From DATATV01 sp036268615 (GTDB taxonomy: Bacteria; Actinomycetota; Actinomycetes; Mycobacteriales; Pseudonocardiaceae): DNA of 64,000 nt. Positions 43,291 through 51,065 of the stretch are shown here, piece by piece. The DNA is taken from the NCBI GenBank assembly GCA_036268615.1, contig DATATV010000042.1, forward strand, positions 19,090-83,089. The letters run 5' to 3'. The notes beneath the pieces are model-generated. The model was not told the DNA's origin and searched no databases. It saw nothing but the letters and a program-made list of their open reading frames with translations. Every line of letters begins with the position of its first letter. Position 1 is the stretch's first letter. Both the position numbers and the translations under genes were made by a program.

Positions 43291-44036
43291 TTTCCGGCAG
43301 GCCGATCCACGGACGGATGAATCTGGCTCGCTTCTTGCCAAGCCTGCACAGTCGCCCGACCGAGTGACCGCCGATCCGCACCAAGCTCGGCGAGCGAGAT
43401 CAACCGCAGGCCGGCCGTCGGCAGAGCGGCCGCCCACGAACGAGCCACCGAGACCGGATGTACCGGATCATCCGTACAACCCGCCACCCCGACCGGGATG
43501 CCGAGCCGCCCCAGTTCCGCCAGCGCGGGCGCCGGCCGACCGGCCGCAACCCGCAGTGCATCGGACAGCCGCGGCCCCGCCCGACGCCATGCCCGGTTCA
43601 GCTCCGCCGCCAACCACTCGGGCACCCCCTGCGTGGCCCGCGACAGCGCCTCGTCGACACCCAGCGCGTCGACACTCTCCGCGCTCGCCCGAGCCGCCAG
43701 CGCGGCCGGCGGGGGCTGCGTCGGCGGCGGACCGGCGACCGGACCCGACCAGCCGGGCATGGCCAGCAGCAGCCCGACGCAACTGCCCGGATTGGCCAGC
43801 GCCCACTCCACCGCCAGGTGCGCGCCCAACGAGATGCCGCCCGCCAGGATGGGGCCGTCAGCCGCCGCTCTGTCCAGCGCGGCGAGGCACTGACCTGCGA
43901 GTTCTTCTCCTGGAACCGGTCGGATCGGGATCAGTCGGACACCTGTTTCGGCCAGTGGAACACCGAACACGTCGGTCACGAAGACCTCGTCGGAACCGGT
44001 CCCGGGCAGCAGCGCGGCAGCCTGGTTGAAAGTCAC
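43284..44036 (-). CDS. Alpha/beta-hydrolase family protein
   Basis: 250 residues from GTG 44036 (GGGAG site). The nucleophile elbow is 'LAGGISLGAHLAVEWALANP' with G-x-S-x-G (Ser near residue 69), and 'VAGCTDDPVHPVSVARSWAA' supplies the acid and His region. It is in the position of Rv2695. Substrate unknown. Notable: the last 20-25 codons ('QAWQEASQIHPSVD' onward) are written in repeat unit nine of the neighbouring array, so the C-terminal tail is probably derived from repeat invasion and may not be part of the ancestral protein. Confidence 0.83.
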   Translation of the reverse strand: MTFNQAAALLPGTGSDEVFVTDVFGVPLAETGVRLIPIRPVPGEELAGQCLAALDRAAADGPILAGGISLGAHLAVEWALANPGSCVGLLLAMPGWSGPVAGPPPTQPPPAALAARASAESVDALGVDEALSRATQGVPEWLAAELNRAWRRAGPRLSDALRVAAGRPAPALAELGRLGIPVGVAGCTDDPVHPVSVARSWAAALPTAGLRLISLAELGADRRSLGRATVQAWQEASQIHPSVDRPAGKV

Positions 44037-44137
44037 CTAATCTCCCTGCCTTCGAAGGCTTTGCGGGCCCGTTGGCGCGGTTACCCTGACGGTGAACGGG
44101 CCGAGTCGGGGCGGTCCCCAGTACACAGGAGTACGAC

Positions 44138-44512
44138 ATGGCCACCAAGGCCAACTACTGGCGTCGGATGATGGACCGGCTTACCACGGACGTGGCCGAG
44201 TTGGACGCCGACGACCTCTCCAGGGAAGCCGAAGAAGCCGGGGCGACTCCGGCGTGTGACTGTCAACTCGGCAAGGAGGTGACAGTCCGGGGTCGCCTGC
44301 GCAGTGTCGAGCTGTGCCCGAAGGACGCGGCCGCTACGGTGGAGGCCGAGCTTTACGACGGCACCGAGGGCGTGACGTTGGTATGGCTCGGCCGGCGGAA
44401 GATCGCCGGGATCGAACCTGGCAGGACCATCAAGGCCACCGGCCGCATCGCCGTACGCGACGGCCACAAGGTGTTGTACAACCCCTACTACGAACTGCAG
44501 ACAAATACATGA
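44138..44512 (+). CDS. OB-fold nucleic-acid-binding domain protein
   Basis: 124 residues from ATG 44138, 7 nt after AGGAG. One OB fold covers residues about 45-120 ('QLGKEVTVRGRLRSVELCPK', 'TLVWLGRRKIAGIEPGRTIK', 'GRIAVRDGHKVLYNPYYELQ'). It is the counterpart of Rv2694. The fold suggests binding of single-stranded nucleic acid, but no partner is known. ATGA overlap with the DUF3159 gene. Confidence 0.9.
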   Translation: MATKANYWRRMMDRLTTDVAELDADDLSREAEEAGATPACDCQLGKEVTVRGRLRSVELCPKDAAATVEAELYDGTEGVTLVWLGRRKIAGIEPGRTIKATGRIAVRDGHKVLYNPYYELQTNT

Positions 44513-45366
44513 GTCAATCCGCGCCGACCCCGGCCGAGCAGTCCACCACCGCTCCGCAGACCGATGGTGAAACCGCCTTCGTGGCGGACTCGGCCGAGCA
44601 GGTCGACGAGCACGCGGCTGTCGAACTGACCGAAACCGTTGAGCCGAGCGAAACCGCTGAGCCGAGCGAGACGGCCGAAACCGACGAGCCGACCGAACCG
44701 ACCCAGACCCTGCTGGAACAGATGGGCGGGGTCAGCGGTCTGGTGTACTCGTCCGTCCCCGTGCTGGTGTTCGTCGGCGTGTACCTGCCGACCACGAACC
44801 TCGCCGCGGCGATCTGGTCCTCGGTGGCCAGTGCGGTCGCCATCCTGATCTGGCGGGTCGTCCGCCGGGAACCCGTGCAGCCCGCGGTCTCCGGCCTGTT
44901 CGGCGTCGCGGTGGCCGCGTTCATCGCCTACCGCACCGGCTCCGCGCGCGGTTACTTCGCCTTCGGTATCTGGACCAGCCTCGCCTACGGCGGTGCGTTC
45001 CTGATCTCGGTGCTCGTGCGCTGGCCGCTGGCCGGCGTCGTCTGGTCCGCACTGAACAGCACCGGCATGGCCTGGCGCAGCGACCGGATCGCCCGCCGCT
45101 ACTACGACGTGGCCACCGCCGTCTGGGTGCTCGTCTTCGCCGTGCGGTTCATCGTCCAGGAGTGGCTCTACCAGAGCAACCAGGTCGGTTGGCTCGGCGT
45201 CGCCCGGATCGCGATGGGCTGGCCGCTGACCGCGGTCGCCGCGCTGGTCACCGTCTGGGCGGTGCGCAAGGCTGACCGGCGGGTGACGGAGGTGAAAGCC
45301 GCCTCGGCTGAGGCGGCCGCACCGGAAACCAGTGATGTCGAAGAGGTTGCTGTTCGGGCTGAGTAG
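44509..45366 (+). CDS. DUF3159 integral membrane protein
   Basis: 285 residues. A long acidic Thr/Glu/Pro-rich N-terminal tail with a repeated 'EPSETAEPSETAETDEPTEP' motif (about 40-62) is followed by about six membrane segments ('SSVPVLVFVGVYLPTTNLAA', 'FGVAVAAFIAYRTGSARGYF', 'WVLVFAVRFIVQEWLYQSNQ'). This is DUF3159 (Rv2693). Start ATG 44509 overlaps the OB-fold gene stop. Function unknown; converges on ceoC. Confidence 0.92.
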   Translation: MSQSAPTPAEQSTTAPQTDGETAFVADSAEQVDEHAAVELTETVEPSETAEPSETAETDEPTEPTQTLLEQMGGVSGLVYSSVPVLVFVGVYLPTTNLAAAIWSSVASAVAILIWRVVRREPVQPAVSGLFGVAVAAFIAYRTGSARGYFAFGIWTSLAYGGAFLISVLVRWPLAGVVWSALNSTGMAWRSDRIARRYYDVATAVWVLVFAVRFIVQEWLYQSNQVGWLGVARIAMGWPLTAVAALVTVWAVRKADRRVTEVKAASAEAAAPETSDVEEVAVRAE

Positions 45367-45387
45367 TGACAGGACCGGCTGGGTGGT

Positions 45388-46044
45388 TTACAGACCCACA
45401 GCCGCCCGAATGGCCGGCTCCACTTCGGAGGAGGCGACGAACAGGAGTTCGTCGCCGGATTCGACGGAGTCGTCGGAGGTCGGCACGATCACCCGGCCGC
45501 CGCGCAGGATGGCCACCAGCGCCGCGTCCCTCGGCAGGTCGATCTCCCCGGCCGGCTTGCCGGCCAGCGGGGTGTTCTCCGGCAGGGTGATCTCCACCAG
45601 GTTGGCCTGGCCCTGCCGCAACGTCAGCAGCTGCACCAGCCCGCCGACGCTGACCGCCTCCTCGACCATGGCGGCCATGATCCGTGGCGTCGACACCGCC
45701 ACGTCCACGCCCCATGCCTGGGTGAACAGCCATTCGTTGTCCGGGTTGTTGACCCGCGCGACCACCCGCTTGACCGCGAACTCGGTCTTGGACAGCAGCG
45801 CCACCACCAGGTTCACCTTGTCGTCGCCGGTCGCGGCGATGACCACGTCGCAGGTCTCCAGGCCGGCCTCCTCCAGCGAGGACAGCTCGCACGCGTCGGC
45901 CAGCACCCACTCGGCCTGCTCGACGACGGGCGGGTCGAACTGGTGGGAGTCCCGTTCGATCAGCATCACCTGATGGCCGGCGGCCACCAGTTCCTTGGCG
46001 ATGGACCTGCCCACCGCGCCGGCTCCGGCGATCGCGACGCGCAT
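45388..46044 (-). CDS. ceoC: TrkA-type potassium uptake regulator (CeoC)
   Basis: 218 residues: RCK-N Rossmann domain ('MRVAIAGAGAVGRSIAKELV' at residues 1-20, 'CDVVIAATGDDKVNLVVALL') and a C-terminal RCK-C domain ('LVEITLPENTPLAGKPAGEI'). Such proteins bind NAD(H) or nucleotides and gate Trk/Ktr potassium channels at the membrane. ATG 46044 overlaps the ceoB stop by one base (TGATG), so the two are coupled. Equivalent to Rv2692. Confidence 0.93.
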   Translation of the reverse strand: MRVAIAGAGAVGRSIAKELVAAGHQVMLIERDSHQFDPPVVEQAEWVLADACELSSLEEAGLETCDVVIAATGDDKVNLVVALLSKTEFAVKRVVARVNNPDNEWLFTQAWGVDVAVSTPRIMAAMVEEAVSVGGLVQLLTLRQGQANLVEITLPENTPLAGKPAGEIDLPRDAALVAILRGGRVIVPTSDDSVESGDELLFVASSEVEPAIRAAVGL

Positions 46045-46712
46045 CAGTGCTGCTCCTCTTCCGGCGACCGGGCGGCCGCGACCGTCACATCGCCAACGGT
46101 GCCGGACACGGCGGCCACGTACACCAGATCATCGGCCTGCAGCACGGTTTTGGCCGTGGGCAGCAGCCCGGTGCCGAACCGCATGATGAACGCCACCCGA
46201 CTGCCGGTGGCCTCCTGGAAGTCCCGGATCGACCGGCCGATCCAGCCCTGGTGGAACGGCAACTGCACGATCGCCACGGAGCCGCTGGGGTCCCGCCAGG
46301 CCGACGCGATGCCCTCGGGCAGCAGCGTGCGCAGGAACCGGTCGGTCGTCCACGGCACGGTCGCCACGGTCGGAATGCCCAGCCGCTCGTAGACCGCGGC
46401 CCGGCGCGCGTCATAGATCCGCGCGACCACCTTGGACACACCGAACGTCTCCCGGGCCACCCGGGCCGCGATGATGTTGGAATTGTCCCCATTGGACACC
46501 GCGGCGAACGCCTCGGCCCGCTCGATGCCCGCCTTGGTCAGGATCTCCCGGTCGAACCCGTTGCCCACCAGTTGCTGGCCGTGAAAATCCGGGCCGAGCC
46601 TGCGGAACCCCTGTGCGTCCTTGTCGATGACCGCGACCGTGTGGTCGAGGCGCTCCAACGCCTGCGCGAGCCCCGACCCGACCCGGCCGCAGCCCATGAT
46701 CACCACGTGCAA
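46044..46712 (-). CDS. ceoB: TrkA-type potassium uptake regulator (CeoB)
   Basis: 222 residues with the RCK-N motif 'VVIMGCGRVGSGLAQALERL', 'AFAAVSNGDNSNIIAARVAR' and an RCK-C domain near residues 135-215. The start is TTG 46712, indicated by GGAGG 7 nt upstream; GTG 46706 and 46703 are weaker. It pairs with CeoC as the two-subunit cytoplasmic gate of a potassium channel whose membrane subunit is not in the window. Equivalent to Rv2691. The 271-bp gap 46713-46983 upstream holds no gene I can support. Confidence 0.93.
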   Translation of the reverse strand: MHVVIMGCGRVGSGLAQALERLDHTVAVIDKDAQGFRRLGPDFHGQQLVGNGFDREILTKAGIERAEAFAAVSNGDNSNIIAARVARETFGVSKVVARIYDARRAAVYERLGIPTVATVPWTTDRFLRTLLPEGIASAWRDPSGSVAIVQLPFHQGWIGRSIRDFQEATGSRVAFIMRFGTGLLPTAKTVLQADDLVYVAAVSGTVGDVTVAAARSPEEEQH

Positions 46713-46983
46713 CGAAGCGCCTCCTCATCCAATGCCGCGTGTGAACCTACCTGGTAGGCCACCCCGGGTCACTGGATCATCCGTCTCATCTGGTCGGCGG
46801 ACCAGAGCGCGAAGCACGCTCATCGCCGAACGGCCGACGGTACCGGCGGCCGGTGCGCGGCCGCGGGCCGTGGCCACCAGCCGATCCGGTCGCACCGAGC
46901 TCGTCGTCGCCGGCGCGTCGCGGACCGATCTGCGGAATCGTCCGCGCCGGCCTCGATCGGCGCGCTGATCGCTGACCCGACGG

Positions 46984-47663
46984 TCAGCCGGTACTGGTCG
47001 CGCCGATGATCTCGATCAGGTGACCGGGCAGCGGGTAGGCCGGCTCGGTGGGCAGCGCGTCGCGGGCCTCGGCGAGTCGGCCGTTTCCGACAAGATCGCC
47101 GATTTCCCGCATAACCGGCGTGACGTCGGTTATCGAGACGATCCATTCATCCAGGTAACGGTCGACGGCCTCGTCGCTCAGGCCGATCTGGATCGCCCGG
47201 TGGTCCAGCGGTTCGTGTCGCAGGCCCCGTTCGGGGTCCCACTGCACCCGAACCGGGGACTCGCGCAACCGCCGCGACCAGTCGGCCTGGTCGGGCTCGG
47301 CCCCCGATCGGGGTGGCTCAGACAGGAGTGCGTCAGCGCCTTCTCGAACCCGGCCCGGCTCAGCCGCACCGCCAGGACACGTTCCTGGCCTGGCTTTGTG
47401 GCCCAGCCACAGCGGTAGGCCATCCACCGGAACGACGGCTTGATCCAGGTCATCCGCTCCCGCCGGAACGGCGCCACGAACGTGCCGGCGGCGAGTGCCG
47501 CGTCGGCGATCACCGGTGGATATGCCTGGTAGACGGTGATTGTCCGGTCGGTGTGCTCGGCCCGGATCTGCCGGAAGGGGACCGTCGGACTCGTCGGCGA
47601 GGTGCCCGACCGTGCTGCGCTCACGTGTTCAGCGTCCCACCTCGTCACCCGGCTGATGGACAT
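46984..47663 (-). pseudogene. DUF4291 gene interrupted by a frameshift
   Basis: Two adjoining frames together make one DUF4291 protein. The first (from 47663) carries 'PFRQIRAEHTDRTITVYQAY', 'RRERMTWIKPSFRWMAYRCG' and 'LAVRLSRAGFEKALTHSCLS'. The second (to 46984) carries 'ADWSRRLRESPVRVQWDPER', 'HRAIQIGLSDEAVDRYLDEW' and 'IVSITDVTPVMREIGDLV'. The switch is by one base and lies between about 47300 and 47335. Adding one base to the C5 run at 47301-47305 restores a single frame. Either the gene is broken or the run was miscalled by one base. DUF4291 function is unknown. Possible starts are ATG 47663 and GTG 47624. Confidence 0.8.
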
Positions 47664-47692
47664 CGGGCGTAGACGCCATAGCCTCTCTACCT

Positions 47693-49729
47693 GTGTCCAA
47701 GTTGACGACGGCGACCAAGCGCCTGTTGGTCGGGCGGCCGTTCCGCAGTGACCTGCTCGGCCACACGTTGCTGACCAAACGCATCGCGTTGCCGGTGTTC
47801 GCCTCGGACGCCCTGTCTAGCGTCGCGTACGCGCCGGAGGAGATCTTCCGGACGCTGAGCATCGCCGGCCTGTCCGCCTACGGCTTCTCGCCGTGGATCG
47901 GCGTGGTGGTCGCCGCGGTGATGCTCGTGGTGGTCGCCTCCTACCGGCAGAACGTGCACGCCTATCCCAGCGGCGGCGGTGACTACGAGGTCGCCACGAC
48001 CAACCTGGGCGGCAAGTTCGGGCTGACCGTGGCCAGCGCGCTGATGGTCGACTACGTGTTGACCGTCGCGGTGTCCACCTCGTCGGGCATCGCCAACATC
48101 GGCTCGGCCATCCCCTACATCGGTAGTCACGAGCTGCTGTTCTGCCTGCTGGTGGTGGCGCTGCTGACGGTGATGAACCTGCGCGGCGTGCGTGAGTCGG
48201 GCGCGGCCTTCGCCATCCCGACCTACGGGTTCATGATCGGCGTGTTCGGCATGGTCATCTGGGGCGTGGTCCGCTCGCTGTCCGGCGCCGACCTGCGCGC
48301 GGAGAGCGCGAGCTTCCACCTCAGCGCGCAGAGCAGCACGCCGATGGTCGGGCTGGCCTTCGGCTTCCTGATCCTGCGCTCGTTCTCCTCCGGCTGTGCG
48401 GCGCTCACCGGGGTCGAGGCGATCAGCAACGGTGTGCCGGCGTTCCGCAAGCCCAAGTCGAAGAACGCGGCCACCACGCTGCTGCTGATGGGCACGATCG
48501 CGGTGGCCATGCTGATGGGCATCATCTGGCTGGCCCGGCTGACCCACGTCAACTTCGCCAACGAGACCTCCCAGCTGATCGGCGCACCCGCCGGCTACCA
48601 GCAGAAGACGATCGTCGCGCAGATCGCCCAGGCGGTGTTCAGCAACTTCCCGCCGGCCTTCTACTACGTGTCCTTCGTCACCGGCATCATCCTGGTGCTC
48701 GCCGCGAACACCGCGTTCAACGGCTTCCCGGTGCTCGGCTCGATCCTGGCGCAGGACCGCTACCTGCCCCGCCAGCTGCACACCCGTGGCGACCGGCTCG
48801 CCTACAGCAACGGCATCCTGTTCCTGGCCGTGTTCGCCATCGTGCTGATCGTCGCCTTCGACGCCGACCCGACCAAGCTGATCCAGCTCTACATCGTGGG
48901 TGTGTTCGTCTCGTTCACGTGTAGCCAGGCGGGCATGATCCGGCACTGGAACCGGCTGCTGCGCAAGGAGACCGACGGCTCGGCCCGGCGCCGGATGCGC
49001 CGCTCGCAGATCATCAACACCATCGGCCTGTGCATGACCGCGCTGGTGCTGGTGATCGTGGTGATCACCAAGTTCCTGTCCGGCGCGTGGATCGCGATCG
49101 CCGCGATGGTGGCCATCTTCGCCCTGATGACCTCGATCCGCCGGCACTACGACCGGGTGTCCGACGAACTCGTCGGCGACGCCGAGGACACGATCATGCC
49201 GGCCCGCAACCACGCGGTCGTGCTGGTGTCCAAGCTGCACCGGCCCACTCTGCGCGCGCTGGCCTATGCGAAGGCGACCCGGCCGGACACGCTGACCGCG
49301 GTCACGGTTAATGTGGACGACCCGGACACGAGGGCACTTGTCGAGCAGTGGGAGAATGACGACTTCAAGATCCCACTGGCCGTGATCGAGTCGCCGTACC
49401 GGGAGATCACCCGGCCGGTCCTGGATTACGTCCGCAGGCTGCGCACCGACAACCCGCGTGACGTGGTCACCGTGTTCATTCCCGAATACGTGGTCGGCCA
49501 CTGGTGGGAGCAGGTGCTGCACAACCAGAGCGCACTGCGGCTCAAGGGCAGGCTGCTGTTCCAGCCAGGTGTGATGGTGACCAGCGTGCCGTGGCAGCTG
49601 ACCTCCTCGGCTGCGGCCCTTGAGCGGGCCAAGCGGTCCCGGCGGCGCTCGATCATCAACGCGCCCGGTGCGGTGCGTCGTGGCTTCGAGAACCGCCCGA
49701 AGGAAACGAAAGACAAGGAACGGACCTGA
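47693..49729 (+). CDS. APC-superfamily amino acid/potassium permease
   Basis: 678 residues. N-terminal two thirds are about 12 membrane segments of the APC fold, with 'LPVFASDALSSVAYAPEEIF', 'SYRQNVHAYPSGGGDYEVAT', 'SSGCAALTGVEAISNGVPAF'; the unwound TM1 Ser/Asp region and 'GGDY' are as in KUP/KimA-like transporters. A cytoplasmic domain of about 170 residues follows ('HAVVLVSKLHRPTLRALAYA', 'VVTVFIPEYVVGHWWEQVLH'), like a universal-stress fold. Equivalent to Rv2690. The family resembles KimA, a high-affinity potassium importer, and it stands beside ceoBC, so potassium is a plausible substrate; amino acid transport is the traditional label. GTG 47693 has no ribosome site. Confidence 0.9.
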   Translation: MSKLTTATKRLLVGRPFRSDLLGHTLLTKRIALPVFASDALSSVAYAPEEIFRTLSIAGLSAYGFSPWIGVVVAAVMLVVVASYRQNVHAYPSGGGDYEVATTNLGGKFGLTVASALMVDYVLTVAVSTSSGIANIGSAIPYIGSHELLFCLLVVALLTVMNLRGVRESGAAFAIPTYGFMIGVFGMVIWGVVRSLSGADLRAESASFHLSAQSSTPMVGLAFGFLILRSFSSGCAALTGVEAISNGVPAFRKPKSKNAATTLLLMGTIAVAMLMGIIWLARLTHVNFANETSQLIGAPAGYQQKTIVAQIAQAVFSNFPPAFYYVSFVTGIILVLAANTAFNGFPVLGSILAQDRYLPRQLHTRGDRLAYSNGILFLAVFAIVLIVAFDADPTKLIQLYIVGVFVSFTCSQAGMIRHWNRLLRKETDGSARRRMRRSQIINTIGLCMTALVLVIVVITKFLSGAWIAIAAMVAIFALMTSIRRHYDRVSDELVGDAEDTIMPARNHAVVLVSKLHRPTLRALAYAKATRPDTLTAVTVNVDDPDTRALVEQWENDDFKIPLAVIESPYREITRPVLDYVRRLRTDNPRDVVTVFIPEYVVGHWWEQVLHNQSALRLKGRLLFQPGVMVTSVPWQLTSSAAALERAKRSRRRSIINAPGAVRRGFENRPKETKDKERT

Positions 49730-49731
49730 CG

Positions 49732-51027
49732 TTGAGCAACCCCGAGCCGGCCACCGAACAGGTGCTGGACGAGCCCACCGCCCCACCGGCGCTGAACTGG
49801 ACCGGTCGGCAGGTGGAGGCCGAGATCGGTGCGGTCGCACACGGCGGGCACTGCGTGGCCAGGGTCGAGGGCCGGGTCGTGTTCGTCCGGCACGCGCTGC
49901 CCGGCGAGCGGGTGCTGGTGAAGATCACCGAGGACAACGGCGGCTCGTTCTGCCGGGGTGACGCGATCACCGTGCTGACCGCGTCGGCCGACCGGGTCGA
50001 ACCGCCCTGCCCGCTGGCCCGACCGGCCGGCTGTGGCGGCTGCGACTGGCAGCACGCCACCCCTGAGGCCCAGCGCAGGCTCAAGGCCACCGTGGTCAGC
50101 GAGCAGCTGGAGCGACTGGCCGGGCTGACCGTCCCGGTCGAGGTCGAGGCGCTGCCCGGCGGCTCGCTGCACTGGCGGACCCGGCTGCGGCTGGCCACCG
50201 CGGGCAACGGCTATCCCGGTATGCGGGGGCACCACAGCCACCGGGTGCACCCGATCCGGGACTGCCCGATCGCGGTGGAGGGCCTGCTCGACGGTGTACT
50301 GGACCACCGCAGGCCCAAGGGCAACGAGCTGGAACTCGTGCTGGACGACACCAACACCCAGCACGTCGCGCTGCGCGAGCCGATCGGCCGCTCGCGCAAC
50401 TGGCGGACCAAGTGGCTGGCCGGCGGGGTCGCCGAGCAGCACGCCGCGGGCCGGACCTGGAAGCTCGGCGCGGACGCGTTCTGGCAGGTCCACCCGGCGG
50501 CCGCGAACACCCTGTCCGATCTGGTCCGGGAGTGGGCCCAGGCGCCGGTCGGCGGCACCGCGTGGGACCTCTACGGCGGGGTCGGCCTGTTCGCCGGCGT
50601 GCTCGCCGAGCAGGTCGGCGAGACCGGGCGGGTGCTGCTGGTCGAGTCGGTGCGTTCCTCGGTGCAGGACGCCGAGGCCAACCTGGCCGACCTGCCGCAG
50701 GTGCGCTGCGTGGCCGACAAGGTCGAGCGCGCGCTGGTGGACATCGATGAGGCCCCGGACGTGGTCGTGCTCGACCCGCCGCGCAAGGGCGCCGGCAAGG
50801 CCGTGGTCGACCTGATCGCCGCGGGTGAGCCTGATCGAGTGGTCTACGTGGCGTGCGATCCGGCGGCGCTGGCCCGGGATGTGGCCGGTTTCGCCGAGCA
50901 CGGGTATCGATTGGCCCAGTTGCGGGCGTTCGACACCTTCCCGAACACACACCATGTGGAGTGCGTCGCTCTATTGGCCCGCACACCTTCTGGGGAAGGT
51001 CATGACATGGCGAACGGCCTAAACTGA
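49732..51027 (+). CDS. TRAM-domain RNA (uracil-5-)-methyltransferase
   Basis: 431 residues. An N-terminal TRAM RNA-binding domain (about 20-85, 'AHGGHCVARVEGRVVFVRHA') precedes a [4Fe-4S] motif 'PPCPLARPAGCGGCDWQHAT', the SAM-binding 'WDLYGGVGLFAGVLAEQVGE', 'VVLDPPRKGAGKAVVDLI' and the catalytic Cys in 'VYVACDPAALARD', with 'HHVECVALL' near the end. It is of the RlmD/RumA type and methylates a uridine C5 in rRNA or tRNA; the exact position is unknown. The TTG start 49732 has an AAGGAA site. It follows the permease by 2 bp. Equivalent to Rv2689. Confidence 0.93.
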   Translation: MSNPEPATEQVLDEPTAPPALNWTGRQVEAEIGAVAHGGHCVARVEGRVVFVRHALPGERVLVKITEDNGGSFCRGDAITVLTASADRVEPPCPLARPAGCGGCDWQHATPEAQRRLKATVVSEQLERLAGLTVPVEVEALPGGSLHWRTRLRLATAGNGYPGMRGHHSHRVHPIRDCPIAVEGLLDGVLDHRRPKGNELELVLDDTNTQHVALREPIGRSRNWRTKWLAGGVAEQHAAGRTWKLGADAFWQVHPAAANTLSDLVREWAQAPVGGTAWDLYGGVGLFAGVLAEQVGETGRVLLVESVRSSVQDAEANLADLPQVRCVADKVERALVDIDEAPDVVVLDPPRKGAGKAVVDLIAAGEPDRVVYVACDPAALARDVAGFAEHGYRLAQLRAFDTFPNTHHVECVALLARTPSGEGHDMANGLN

Positions 51028-51065
51028 CGCTTCAGATGATCGCGCGGAGGGGTGAGGAGCACGTG

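Larger units (their letters stand above)
42237..43345. repeat. Array of about nine diverged hairpin-centred repeats
   Basis: A non-coding tract between converging genes made of related units. Each has a core GGTGAATTGGCTGGCTTG, a short hairpin and GGTTTCTCG, then in some units GGGTGATCTGCGG. Hairpins (TTGCC-N5-GGCAA or variants) lie at 42294-42308, 42414-42428, 42536-42550, 42654-42668, 42739-42753, 42824-42838, 42913-42927, 43067-43081 and a decayed one from 43335. Spacings are 120, 122, 118, 85, 85, 89 and about 154 bp. The first three units are similar over their full 120 bp. In the copy at 42654 the stem is TTGCT/AGCAA, a paired C-to-T and G-to-A change that keeps the fold. Codon bias is absent in all frames. 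It fits no repeat family I know. Confidence 0.85.

Noticed and set aside
42237..43345. CRISPR array
   Set aside because: Unit spacing is irregular (85-154 bp), the units are diverged, the intervening segments are themselves related, and there are no cas genes.
41975..43384. Minus- and plus-strand reading frames across the repeat tract
   Set aside because: They are low-complexity translations of the repeats, cross the 3' ends of known genes, lack ribosome sites, and show no GC3 codon bias.
46713..46983. Small gene between ceoB and the DUF4291 remnant
   Set aside because: Frames here are Arg-rich on both strands, have no ribosome site and no family resemblance.
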